Assembly: GCA_026388185.1 (NCBI GenBank)
Contig: JAPLKG010000014.1
Coordinates: 124,001-188,000, forward strand
Origin: Candidatus Eisenbacteria bacterium
Lineage (GTDB): Bacteria > Eisenbacteria > RBG-16-71-46 > JAFGJU01
Direction: 5' to 3'
DNA: 64,000 nt
Numbering within the stretch: the first letter of the stretch is position 1; each line of letters begins with the position of its first letter. Of this stretch, positions 37,234-44,829 are shown piece after piece. The notes beneath the pieces are model-generated. The model saw only the letters and a list, made by a program, of their open reading frames with translations. It made no database searches and was not told the DNA's origin. Made by a program: the position numbers and the translations under genes.

Positions 37234-37249
37234 TGTTTCACGTGAAACA
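37234..37249. promoter_or_regulatory. parS: parS site 4
   Basis: TGTTTCACGTGAAACA: perfect palindrome. The bases after it (aatcgggatgttctgag) resemble those after site 1 (attcaggatgcttcgag). Confidence 0.96.
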
Positions 37250-37313
37250 ATCGGGATGTTCTGAGATCGCGGCCAGGAGGCGGAACTCTCGTAGGAGCTC
37301 CCGGAGGTCCGAA

Positions 37314-37329
37314 TGTTCCACGTGAAACG
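37314..37329. promoter_or_regulatory. parS: parS site 5
   Basis: TGTTCCACGTGAAACG: two mismatches, starts exactly 80 bases after site 4, the same spacing as between sites 1 and 2. Confidence 0.85.
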
Positions 37330-37486
37330 TTTCAATAGACTCAGAATCTCTGGCCCCGCGAAGAAGTCGCCATGGATAGCGCGATGCGCGCTCGATGGCA
37401 GTACATCGTTGGATGGTGTGATAGGGTGCCCGGGAGCAGCCGGTCTAGCGTGAAGCCATTGAATCAGAGTGTCTGGAGGAAGGGAA

Positions 37487-38248
37487 ATGGGTAGGGTCAT
37501 AGCTGTAGCTAATCAGAAGGGTGGAGTTGGGAAGACCACAACCGCCGTGAACCTGTCTGCCTGCTTGGCGTACTTGGGCCGGAAGGTGCTTCTGCTGGAC
37601 GTGGATCCACAGGGGAACGCCTCAAGTGGGCTGGGAATCGACGGAGACAATGCGGAGACTTCCATCTACGACGTCTTGGTCAGCGGCGTCCCGCTCGAGA
37701 AGGCCGTCGTCCCCGGTCCGTTGCCCACGCTGGAAGTCGTCCCTTCGTGCCAAAAACTCATCGGCGCGGAGATAGAACTTGTTGGAATGCTCGCCCGCGA
37801 GAGCAGGCTCCGCAGCAGTATGAAGGAGGTCAGAGACAAGTACGATTTTTGCGTCCTTGACTGTCCTCCCTCGTTGGGATTGCTTACCGTCAACACTCTG
37901 ACGGCTGCCGACTCGGTCCTGATTCCCGTGCAATGCGAGTACTACGCCCTGGAAGGAATTGGGCAACTTCTGGCTGCAATAAGACTTGTGCAGCAAAACC
38001 TAAACCCTACCCTCAGAATCGAGGGGGTTCTGCTTACCATGTATGACTCACGGCTGAACCTGTGTCAGCAGGTGGCAGACGAGACGAAGAATTTCTTCGC
38101 CGAGAGAGTGTATAGAACTGTGATACCAAGAAACGTTAGGCTCAGCGAGGCACCGGGGTTCGGCAAGCCGATCTTACTCTACGACTCCAAGTGCCCGGGT
38201 GCGCAGAGTTACATGGAACTGGCAAAGGAAGTGATCGAAAATGGCTAG
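37487..38248 (+). CDS. parA: Chromosome-partitioning ATPase ParA/Soj
   Basis: ATP-dependent DNA-binding switch protein, 253 residues, that moves ParB-parS complexes over the nucleoid. The deviant Walker A motif NQKGGVGKTTTAVNLS starts near residue 9. Walker A' is DVDPQGNASSGLG and Walker B is VLDCPPSLGLLTVNTL. It lacks the long N-terminal domain of plasmid ParA, so it is the chromosomal Soj type. The frame opens at 37469, but the ATG at 37487 has GGAGGA 6 bases before it. The stop overlaps the parB start by 8 bases, so the two are translationally linked. Confidence 0.96.
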   Translation: MGRVIAVANQKGGVGKTTTAVNLSACLAYLGRKVLLLDVDPQGNASSGLGIDGDNAETSIYDVLVSGVPLEKAVVPGPLPTLEVVPSCQKLIGAEIELVGMLARESRLRSSMKEVRDKYDFCVLDCPPSLGLLTVNTLTAADSVLIPVQCEYYALEGIGQLLAAIRLVQQNLNPTLRIEGVLLTMYDSRLNLCQQVADETKNFFAERVYRTVIPRNVRLSEAPGFGKPILLYDSKCPGAQSYMELAKEVIENG

Positions 38249-39104
38249 AAAAGTTCTTGGTCGAGGCATTAAGACATTATTACCAGAGGACATAGGGCTC
38301 ACCACAATGAGACCGAGCGCCGGACTTCTGGAAATCCCCGTGGATGAAATAAAGCGCAATCCCAGGCAACCCAGAAGCTCGATGAACGAGCGGGCACTTG
38401 CCGAGCTGTCAGAGTCAATCAGACTGCGAGGAGTAATCCAGCCAGTGGTGGTCAGAAGAACCGACACCGGATACGAACTTGTGGCGGGGGAGCGACGATT
38501 TCTTGCGTGTAAGAAGGCTGGCTTCAATAAGATACCTGCGATCGTGAAGGAGGCCGGAGAAGAAGATTCGATGGAGCTCGCGCTGATCGAGAACATCCAG
38601 AGGGAAGACCTCAACTCGGTAGATGAGGCTCGAGCCTACCGGACTCTCATGTCTGAGTTCTCTCTCACGCAGGATGAGCTGGCGATGAAGGTTGGAAGGG
38701 AACGCTCGTCTGTGGCTAATTGCTTGCGTATATTGAAGTTACCGGATACGATCCTGGACATGATTGCGTCCGGGGCGATAAGCTCCGGCCACGGGAGAGC
38801 GCTTCTTTCTTTGGAAGAGACCGGCGAACAAATCTCCATCGCACGGAAAGCGGCGGCAAAAGGGATGAGCGTGCGGGAGACCGAAGCTCTGGTTAACCGG
38901 CTCATAAGAAGACGAAAGAGGCCGGGCCACGGAAGGGCACGCCCCTCGGAGATAGTCGATCTTGAGGACAAGCTGAGGAGTTTCCTGGCGACCAGCGTGC
39001 GCATAAGTTGGAGGGGGCGAAAAGGGAAGATCGAGATTGAGTACTACAGCAACGAAGAACTCGAGCGCATCCTGGAACAGATCGGCGTGCTGGCTCATGA
39101 GTGA
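38241..39104 (+). CDS. parB: Chromosome-partitioning protein ParB/Spo0J
   Basis: parS-binding CTPase clamp, 287 residues. The N-terminal domain has the CTP-site motifs GERRFLACKKAGF and ENIQREDLNSVDEARAY. The helix-turn-helix covers LTQDELAMKVGRERSSVANCLRILKLP, and the C-terminal part (YYSNEELERILEQIG) is the dimer domain. All residues usual for a functional CTP switch seem present. The five parS sites upstream are its expected targets. It is followed after 129 bases by an M23 peptidase gene. Confidence 0.96.
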   Translation: MARKVLGRGIKTLLPEDIGLTTMRPSAGLLEIPVDEIKRNPRQPRSSMNERALAELSESIRLRGVIQPVVVRRTDTGYELVAGERRFLACKKAGFNKIPAIVKEAGEEDSMELALIENIQREDLNSVDEARAYRTLMSEFSLTQDELAMKVGRERSSVANCLRILKLPDTILDMIASGAISSGHGRALLSLEETGEQISIARKAAAKGMSVRETEALVNRLIRRRKRPGHGRARPSEIVDLEDKLRSFLATSVRISWRGRKGKIEIEYYSNEELERILEQIGVLAHE

Positions 39105-39233
39105 GAGACCCTCCGGGACGCGAGCGCGGGAGTTGCGCTCGAATTCCTCGGATCAGTCACGATTATAGAGCACGGCTACGGAGGTCACACTTCCAGAAGC
39201 ACGGCTTGTCAGACCGTCACACTTTGCCAGGTC

Positions 39234-39998
39234 ATGAAGATGGGGCGACACAATCGAGTCTTCAGCATCATACTGGTCCCGCCCGGCGGAGGAAAGCCGC
39301 GGAGTCTCAGGTTCGGCAAGAAGCAAATGCTTTTTGCCGCGACTGCGGCCGGCATCTTGGTGGTCTTGCTCGTGGTTTCCCTCACTGTCTTGGGGAGGAT
39401 GGGGCGTTTCTCCATCGCAATAGCGCGGCTCAAGAGTGAAAACACAAAACTAAGAGAGGAGAGGCAAAAGCTCGCACTACTTGAGGACGAGCTCGGTCGT
39501 CTCAGGGTGCTCGAGGGCAAGCTTGCGGCCCTCCTCGGGGTGGAAAAGAAGAACGTCCGGGGGCTCACGGTGAGTCCCGCGAGCGTGTTCACGCAGGAGT
39601 TGACGGAACAGCGCGCTTCTGGGGGGAACGCGCCTACGCTGTGGCCCGTGCGAGGGAGGGTGTCGCGAGGTTTTTCGAATGAGCCGGGGGGACACAAGGG
39701 GATTGACATAGCAGTTCGGGGAGAAACACCCGTGAGGGCGGCAGGGAATGGATTGGTTGAGGTTGCGGGCCAGGATGCAGTCTTTGGCAACATGGTAATA
39801 GTCAACCACGGCTCGGGAATCAGCACTCTCTACGGACACAACTCAAAGCTGAGCGTAACGAGAGGTGACAGCGTCAAGAAGGGCCAGACAATCGCGTATT
39901 CGGGAAGCAGTGGCAACAGCACGGCACCGCACCTGCACTTTGAGATAACTCGCAACGGTAAACAGGTGGATCCGCTCACCTTCTTGAGCGAACAGTAG
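39234..39998 (+). CDS. Membrane-anchored M23 (LytM) peptidase
   Basis: Peptidoglycan endopeptidase of 254 residues. A single N-terminal membrane helix (~residues 32-54, MLFAATAAGILVVLLVVSL) is followed by a short coiled coil (~60-100) and a periplasmic LytM domain from ~135. The zinc ligands are intact: His and Asp in GHKGIDIAVRG, the second His pair in TAPHLHFEITRNG, plus YGHNS. It should therefore be an active cell-wall hydrolase. The next gene, 20 bases on, is a bactofilin. This peptidase-bactofilin pair is known from cell-shape systems such as LmdC-BacA and Csd1-CcmA. ATGs at 39234 and 39240 are both possible. Confidence 0.9.
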   Translation: MKMGRHNRVFSIILVPPGGGKPRSLRFGKKQMLFAATAAGILVVLLVVSLTVLGRMGRFSIAIARLKSENTKLREERQKLALLEDELGRLRVLEGKLAALLGVEKKNVRGLTVSPASVFTQELTEQRASGGNAPTLWPVRGRVSRGFSNEPGGHKGIDIAVRGETPVRAAGNGLVEVAGQDAVFGNMVIVNHGSGISTLYGHNSKLSVTRGDSVKKGQTIAYSGSSGNSTAPHLHFEITRNGKQVDPLTFLSEQ

Positions 39999-40018
39999 GC
40001 AACCGAGAGGAGGCCATC

Positions 40019-40408
40019 ATGTTCGGGTTTAGCTTTCGAAAGGAAGGGGTTATTGAGGGGAAGCTCAACTGCATCGTGGGGGAGGAATCAACGTTCAAAG
40101 GCGACATCAACGTGAGTGGAAGCGTGAGGATCGACGGCGAATTCGAAGGGCACATTGCCGCAACGCAATCCCTGCTGATTGGGAAGACGGGCATCGTCAA
40201 GGCCGACGTGGAGGTGAGAGACTTGATGGTAGCCGGTGTGATTGTAGGAAACCTGAAGGCCGTAGATAGGGTAGAACTACATACGGGGGCCAGGGTTGAC
40301 GGCGATATAGAGACCGGTAGCCTTGTGGTGGACGATGGGGTCGTCTTTAACGGCAGATGTTTCATGCACGAAGCACCGCAGGAGGTGTCCACCCAGCCCG
40401 TTGGGTAG
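40019..40408 (+). CDS. Bactofilin
   Basis: Polymer-forming cytoskeletal protein, 129 residues, with the right-handed beta-helix bactofilin domain. The repeating strands can be followed: NCIVGEESTFKGDINVSGSV, RIDGEFEGHIAATQSLLIGK, TGIVKADVEVRDLMVAGVIV and GNLKAVDRVELHTGARVDGD. GAGGAGGCC precedes the ATG. Bactofilins form membrane-bound filaments without nucleotide and place cell-wall enzymes; here the likely client is the M23 peptidase just upstream. The ParAB genes next door recall Myxococcus, where bactofilins hold the ParAB system near the poles. Confidence 0.93.
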   Translation: MFGFSFRKEGVIEGKLNCIVGEESTFKGDINVSGSVRIDGEFEGHIAATQSLLIGKTGIVKADVEVRDLMVAGVIVGNLKAVDRVELHTGARVDGDIETGSLVVDDGVVFNGRCFMHEAPQEVSTQPVG

Positions 40409-40655
40409 GGACAAGTTGGGGTATTGAATGATGCCGGCGCGAAGAGCGCTGCCGACCGGCGTGAATTGCTTCTCAAACGTGGATAATTGTGGAAATGTGG
40501 AAAACCACCCCAAAAAGCTCAAATAGCCCTAACATCTTTAATATGAATGAATTACGCGAGCACTCCGCATGAGGGAGCCAAGAGTTATGCACACGGAGGC
40601 GGAGTCCGTTGAGGCGAGCGGCTTCCGGGCTTCATAGGGTACGAAAGGCTAGGGT
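40409..40655. promoter_or_regulatory. Intergenic region with a cluster of DnaA-box-like 9-mers
   Basis: On the minus strand TTATCCACG (40486-40478), a weaker ATTTCCACA (40496-40488) and TTTTCCACA (40504-40496) lie nearly head to tail. A perfect TTATNCACA match, TTATGCACA, is at 40585-40593 on the plus strand. An A+T-rich stretch (tcaaatag...aatgaatta) lies between them. This could be a DnaA-regulated promoter for moxR, a DnaA-titration site or, less likely, an alternative origin. Confidence 0.4.
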
Positions 40656-41660
40656 ATGGAGAAGAACCAGCTACAACATATTGAGGACTTGAGAAACGCA
40701 CGGCAGAGAGTTGCATCGGAACTTCACAAGGTCATCATAGACCAAGAGCGCGTAGTGGAAGAGTTGCTCGTAGCTCTGTTTGCCGGCGGGCACTGTCTGA
40801 TCGTTGGTGTCCCGGGCCTCGCAAAGACTCTTCTGGTAAGCAGCATCGCCAAGGTGCTGGACCTCAAGTTCGCGAGGATTCAGTTCACGCCCGACCTCAT
40901 GCCCTCCGATATTACCGGAGCCGACATCCTGCACGAGGATCCGGTTACGAAGTCGCGCGTCTTCAAGTTTGTCAAAGGCCCCATCTTCTCGAACATCGTT
41001 CTTGCGGACGAGATCAACCGTACCCCACCCAAGACACAGTCCGCCTTGCTCCAGGCAATGCAGGAGTACGAGGTGACTGCCGCCGGAGAAACCTACAAGC
41101 TGGACATGCCTTTCTTTGTCCTGGCCACGCAGAACCCAATTGAGCTCGAGGGAACCTACCCTCTTCCGGAGGCTCAGCTAGACAGGTTCATGTTCAACGT
41201 CTACATCGATTACCCCTCCGGAGCCGACGAGAAGCTCATAGTGACTTCGACGACCGGCACAGCCGCGCCCACGCTTGAACACGTGCTGAGCGCCGCTGAC
41301 GTGCTTGGGCTGCAGAGGACTGTCAGGAGTGTACCCGTGAGCGACTACGTCGTGGACTACGCCGTTCGCTTGGTCAGGGCCACGAGGCCGACGCAGGACG
41401 GCGCTCCAGATTTCGTTAAGTCGTGGGTCAACTGGGGAGCAGGACCTCGGGCTTCTCAATACTTGATACTCGGGGCGAAGGCAAGGGCCGTTCTCCGCGG
41501 AGAGTTGACTCCTTCGTGTGAAGACGTTAGGCAAGTGGCTACGAGCGTCCTGAGGCACAGAGTCCTGACAAACTTTAGCGCCGAGGCCGAAGGAGTCACG
41601 GCGACAGACTTGATAACAAAACTACTCGGAACAGTTCCCGAAGAGGGGCGAAAGGCCTAA
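40656..41660 (+). CDS. MoxR-type AAA+ ATPase
   Basis: Chaperone-like ATPase of the MoxR family, 334 residues. Walker A is GVPGLAKTLL, Walker B with its following residues is LADEINRTPPKTQSALLQAM, and the sensor region reads FFVLATQNPIELEGTYPLPE. The C-terminal lid domain (AAA_lid_2) is complete. MoxR proteins work with VWA-domain proteins on metal insertion or assembly of envelope complexes. The next two genes (DUF58 and BatA-like) are the usual partners, and the three are tightly spaced. The SD is weak. Confidence 0.93.
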   Translation: MEKNQLQHIEDLRNARQRVASELHKVIIDQERVVEELLVALFAGGHCLIVGVPGLAKTLLVSSIAKVLDLKFARIQFTPDLMPSDITGADILHEDPVTKSRVFKFVKGPIFSNIVLADEINRTPPKTQSALLQAMQEYEVTAAGETYKLDMPFFVLATQNPIELEGTYPLPEAQLDRFMFNVYIDYPSGADEKLIVTSTTGTAAPTLEHVLSAADVLGLQRTVRSVPVSDYVVDYAVRLVRATRPTQDGAPDFVKSWVNWGAGPRASQYLILGAKARAVLRGELTPSCEDVRQVATSVLRHRVLTNFSAEAEGVTATDLITKLLGTVPEEGRKA

Positions 41661-41688
41661 TTCGGGCGTGGGACGACGGAACGTAACA

Positions 41689-42591
41689 ATGGCCGATCAA
41701 AACGAACGAAACTTCCTCGATCCGCTCGTCGTATCAAAGCTCTCCAATCTTGAACTGAGGGCGAGACTGGTCGTCGAGGGATTCATCGCGGGTCTGCACA
41801 AGAGTCCATACAAAGGCTTCAGCGTCGAGTTCGCCGAACACCGGCAGTACATGCCGGGCGACCCCATAAAGAATATCGACTGGAAGGTCTATGCACGGAG
41901 AGATCGCTTCTACGTAAAGGAATTTGAAGAGGAGACTAACCTCAGGGCCTATCTTCTTCTGGACTGCAGCGCCTCCATGGGATACAGCTCCGGCGCCAGC
42001 GTCAGTAAGCTGAACTATGCCTGTTCGCTTGCAGCCGCGCTCTCGTACCTGATGCTTCGCCAGCAGGACTCGGTGGGCCTCCTGACTTTCACGAGCCAGA
42101 TAAGGAAGTACGTTCCTCCGCGCTCAGCGAAGGGGCATCTCAAGGTAATACTGGCAGAACTCAACGGGTTGTCCGCCGGAGACACCACGAACGTTTCAAG
42201 GAGTTTGGAGCTTCTGGCGCGCAGAATAAGGCGCAGAGGTCTGATAATTCTCTTTTCTGACCTGATGGACGATCAGCGCGCTGTCCTGAGCGGGCTGAAG
42301 CACTTCAGACACAGAAAGCACGAGGTGATAGTCTTTCATCTGCTGGACCAGAGCGAAATAGGCTTCCCGTTTGATGAAGAGCTTGCATTCGTGGACATGG
42401 AAACGCACGAAGAAGTCATTGCTAATGCAAGGCAAATAGGAGCTCGCTACAAGCGCAGCATAGAGCGCTGGACGGCCGAGTACAGGAGACAGTGTCACGA
42501 ACATCTAGTGGAATATGCGCTCCTCTGCACCTCTACCCCTTATGATGTTGCCCTCACGCGCTACCTGGAAAAGAGGGCAAGGTTACATTAG
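41689..42591 (+). CDS. DUF58 / VWA-like protein
   Basis: Protein of 300 residues of the DUF58 family. The hallmark segment is MPGDPIKNIDWKVYARRDR, then FYVKEFEEETNL. A von Willebrand A-like region follows, with the metal-site motif LDCSASMGYSS and a later FSDLMDD. The frame opens with GTG at 41668; the ATG at 41689 fits family N-termini (MADQNERNFLDP), so I chose it, with limited confidence in the exact start. It comes 28 bases after the MoxR gene. A MoxR - DUF58 pair is widespread and acts as an ATPase with its adaptor. Confidence 0.9.
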   Translation: MADQNERNFLDPLVVSKLSNLELRARLVVEGFIAGLHKSPYKGFSVEFAEHRQYMPGDPIKNIDWKVYARRDRFYVKEFEEETNLRAYLLLDCSASMGYSSGASVSKLNYACSLAAALSYLMLRQQDSVGLLTFTSQIRKYVPPRSAKGHLKVILAELNGLSAGDTTNVSRSLELLARRIRRRGLIILFSDLMDDQRAVLSGLKHFRHRKHEVIVFHLLDQSEIGFPFDEELAFVDMETHEEVIANARQIGARYKRSIERWTAEYRRQCHEHLVEYALLCTSTPYDVALTRYLEKRARLH

Positions 42592-42602
42592 AGAATAATC
42601 CT

Positions 42603-44810
42603 ATGCCCACCTTCCTCTTCCTGAATAAACCGTTTCTCCTGGGGCTGTTCGCGGTCGCGATCCCGCTCCTCATTCATCTTTTTACGAGGAGGAAGGCCAG
42701 GAGGCTGGACTTCAGCACCGTGAATTTCATCAGAGACGTCGCAAAGAGGGAGACAAAGAGACTGCGCGTGCGGAATCTCGTTCTGATGGCCCTGAGGATG
42801 GCGGCGATCGCCACTTTTGTCCTGGCAATGGCAAGGCCGGCTTTCGTCGGGCCCTTTGCCGGTGGCAAGGGGAGCGCGGCTGTTGTCGTGGTTCTGGACA
42901 ACTCTGCGAGCATGGGCCGGCTCAAGGAAGGAAAGAGTCTTTTCGACTATGCCCGTGACGCCGCACGTCAACTGCTTGGAAGCCTCGGAGACGAAGACGA
43001 AGGGAGCGTGGTGCCCGTCTGCGGCGCTCTCGAGGGTGTTGGCGAGGGCGTCACCGAAAGTGCCGCTCTGGTGGCGGGTCCCGCGAGGCTCGTTGGAATG
43101 GTCGGGCTCGTGAATCTGTCGAACGGAAGTAATTCGCCCAAAGAAGCCCTTGCCGTGGCGAATTCTCTTCTGGAAGGTTCCAAGAATATCAACAAGGAAC
43201 TGTACGTTGTCTCGGACTTCCAGCGAACCAGATGGCAACTTTCAGAGGTCTCGCAGCCACTGGGCGGACCGCCGCAGCGAGACCGGAAGGAAACAGACAA
43301 GAAGCAAAGAGGGCAGCGGGGGATAAGGACGATCCTGGTTCCGATTCCACCGTCTCCATCGGATTCTCCCGCCGGAAATCTCTCGATTGAAAAGGCCGGG
43401 ATAGTTCCCCGGGCATCGACTCAGGAGCAGACGCTCGAATTCGCCGTCGTCAATCATGGCCGCTCAGTCGCGAGGGGCGTGCCCGTACGGGTCATGAGCG
43501 GAGGAAAGGAGATTGCCGCGAAGTATCTCGACGTGGAGCCCGGCAGCTCTGCCAAAGTGAGTCTCAGACTTGCGGCCGGCCACAACGAAACGAGCGCGAG
43601 GGAAATCGACATAGTCCTTCCGCCCGACGCTTTTCCTCTCGACAACACGTACTTTCTGGCGTTAGAACCGGCGAGACAAACAGACGTGCTAATAGTGGGG
43701 GACGGGGAATTGACTCCCGAAGGGAAAGCCTCCGGCGAGGGAGCTTCACGCGTGGATTTTGTCTCTCTGGCGCTCAGGCCGGTCGCCGCAGGAGCGCCAG
43801 GCAATCTCTGGGGATTCGTGCCCCACAGAATCGCCAGCGCTGAATTGGACGAGGCAGAGCTCAGGAGAGCGAAATGCGTGATTCTCGAAAACGTGAGCAG
43901 GTTGTCGGGTCGGGGGATCGATTTGTTGCGAGAATTCAGAGACTCGGGCGGGAAACTGCTGATAGTCCTCGGAGACAGAGTCGACATACGCCACTACAAC
44001 GAGAAACTTCTCCCCTCGCTTTTCCCCGCGAGGCTTGTGGGAGTGGAAGCAGCACTGGATGGGCAAGACAGTTTCTTTTCGCTCGTTGCAACAATTGCAT
44101 CGCATCCGATTCTAAAGGGCTTCGACGTTTCGAGGGGCGAGGCGGTGTCCAGTGCAAGGTTCTATCGCTTCATCAGGACCGAGGGACTGGAAGGAAGCAG
44201 GGTCGTCGCCGAGTTCTCGCACGGACTTCCCGCCATCCTGGAGGCAAAGGGAGTTCTCCTTTTCACCGGTTCATTTGAACCCGAATGGAACGACCTGGTC
44301 GTGAGCGGCGCCTTTCTTCCGATGCTCCATGAAATGCTCAGATACCTCTGCGGAGTAGGGTCGTCTTCCGCGCGAGAGTTTCATCCGGGAGACGCGCTGG
44401 AGGAAGAGCTTCCCGCGGGACAAGAATCATCCCTCTCGTTGGTCGCTCCGAGCGGCAGGGAGCCACGAATATCGAAAATCAAACTCGGCACGTCGCTCGT
44501 TCTCAGGTCGGAGCCCATGAACGAGCTGGGTATCTACAGGCTTTTCGCCGGCAATGAGGAGATTGGCACTTTCAGCGTCAACCTTGATCCCGTCGAGTCG
44601 CAGGCCGATCCGCTTGGCAAGAGAGAGCTCATCAGTAGGTTCCCGGGCGCAAGTATGGCCGGCGAAGGTGTTCGCGGCGAACTCGCCGGCATCGCACGGT
44701 CGGGCCAGGAGCTGTGGCCCTTCTTTCTTCTTCTGTGTCTCGGCTTCTTGGTTGCCGAGGTGCTTGTGGCGAGATCGATAGCTCCGTCGGATCGCAGTGT
44801 CCATTCATGA
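42603..44810 (+). CDS. BatA-like membrane protein with VWA-like domain
   Basis: Membrane protein of 735 residues. It begins with the BatA N-terminal domain: a first helix (LLGLFAVAIPLLIHLF), the cytoplasmic loop TRRKARRLDFSTVNFIRD, and a second helix near residues 58-77. A VWA-type domain with VVLDNSASMGR follows, then a long periplasmic part containing a CARDB/Ig-like region (around TLEFAVVNHGRSVARGVPVR) and a GATase-like region. A last helix lies near residues 700-722. It follows the DUF58 gene by 11 bases. Together with MoxR they form a short Bat-like set; BatB, BatC and BatD are not seen. The role is thought to be envelope stress or assembly. Confidence 0.85.
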   Translation: MPTFLFLNKPFLLGLFAVAIPLLIHLFTRRKARRLDFSTVNFIRDVAKRETKRLRVRNLVLMALRMAAIATFVLAMARPAFVGPFAGGKGSAAVVVVLDNSASMGRLKEGKSLFDYARDAARQLLGSLGDEDEGSVVPVCGALEGVGEGVTESAALVAGPARLVGMVGLVNLSNGSNSPKEALAVANSLLEGSKNINKELYVVSDFQRTRWQLSEVSQPLGGPPQRDRKETDKKQRGQRGIRTILVPIPPSPSDSPAGNLSIEKAGIVPRASTQEQTLEFAVVNHGRSVARGVPVRVMSGGKEIAAKYLDVEPGSSAKVSLRLAAGHNETSAREIDIVLPPDAFPLDNTYFLALEPARQTDVLIVGDGELTPEGKASGEGASRVDFVSLALRPVAAGAPGNLWGFVPHRIASAELDEAELRRAKCVILENVSRLSGRGIDLLREFRDSGGKLLIVLGDRVDIRHYNEKLLPSLFPARLVGVEAALDGQDSFFSLVATIASHPILKGFDVSRGEAVSSARFYRFIRTEGLEGSRVVAEFSHGLPAILEAKGVLLFTGSFEPEWNDLVVSGAFLPMLHEMLRYLCGVGSSSAREFHPGDALEEELPAGQESSLSLVAPSGREPRISKIKLGTSLVLRSEPMNELGIYRLFAGNEEIGTFSVNLDPVESQADPLGKRELISRFPGASMAGEGVRGELAGIARSGQELWPFFLLLCLGFLVAEVLVARSIAPSDRSVHS

Positions 44811-44829
44811 CCTGTGAGCTTTTGAGATT

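Larger units (their letters stand above)
36542..37486. other. 945-base non-coding centromere-like region with five parS sites
   Basis: The gap between rsmG and parA. It holds five parS copies and a promoter candidate at 36996-37023. The plus-strand frame 36647-37210 and other short frames here encode MFHVKQ or VSRET simply because they run through parS, so I do not treat them as genes. One TTGTCCACA-like 9-mer with a mismatch lies at 36962-36970 (minus strand). No known RNA is seen. Confidence 0.8.
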
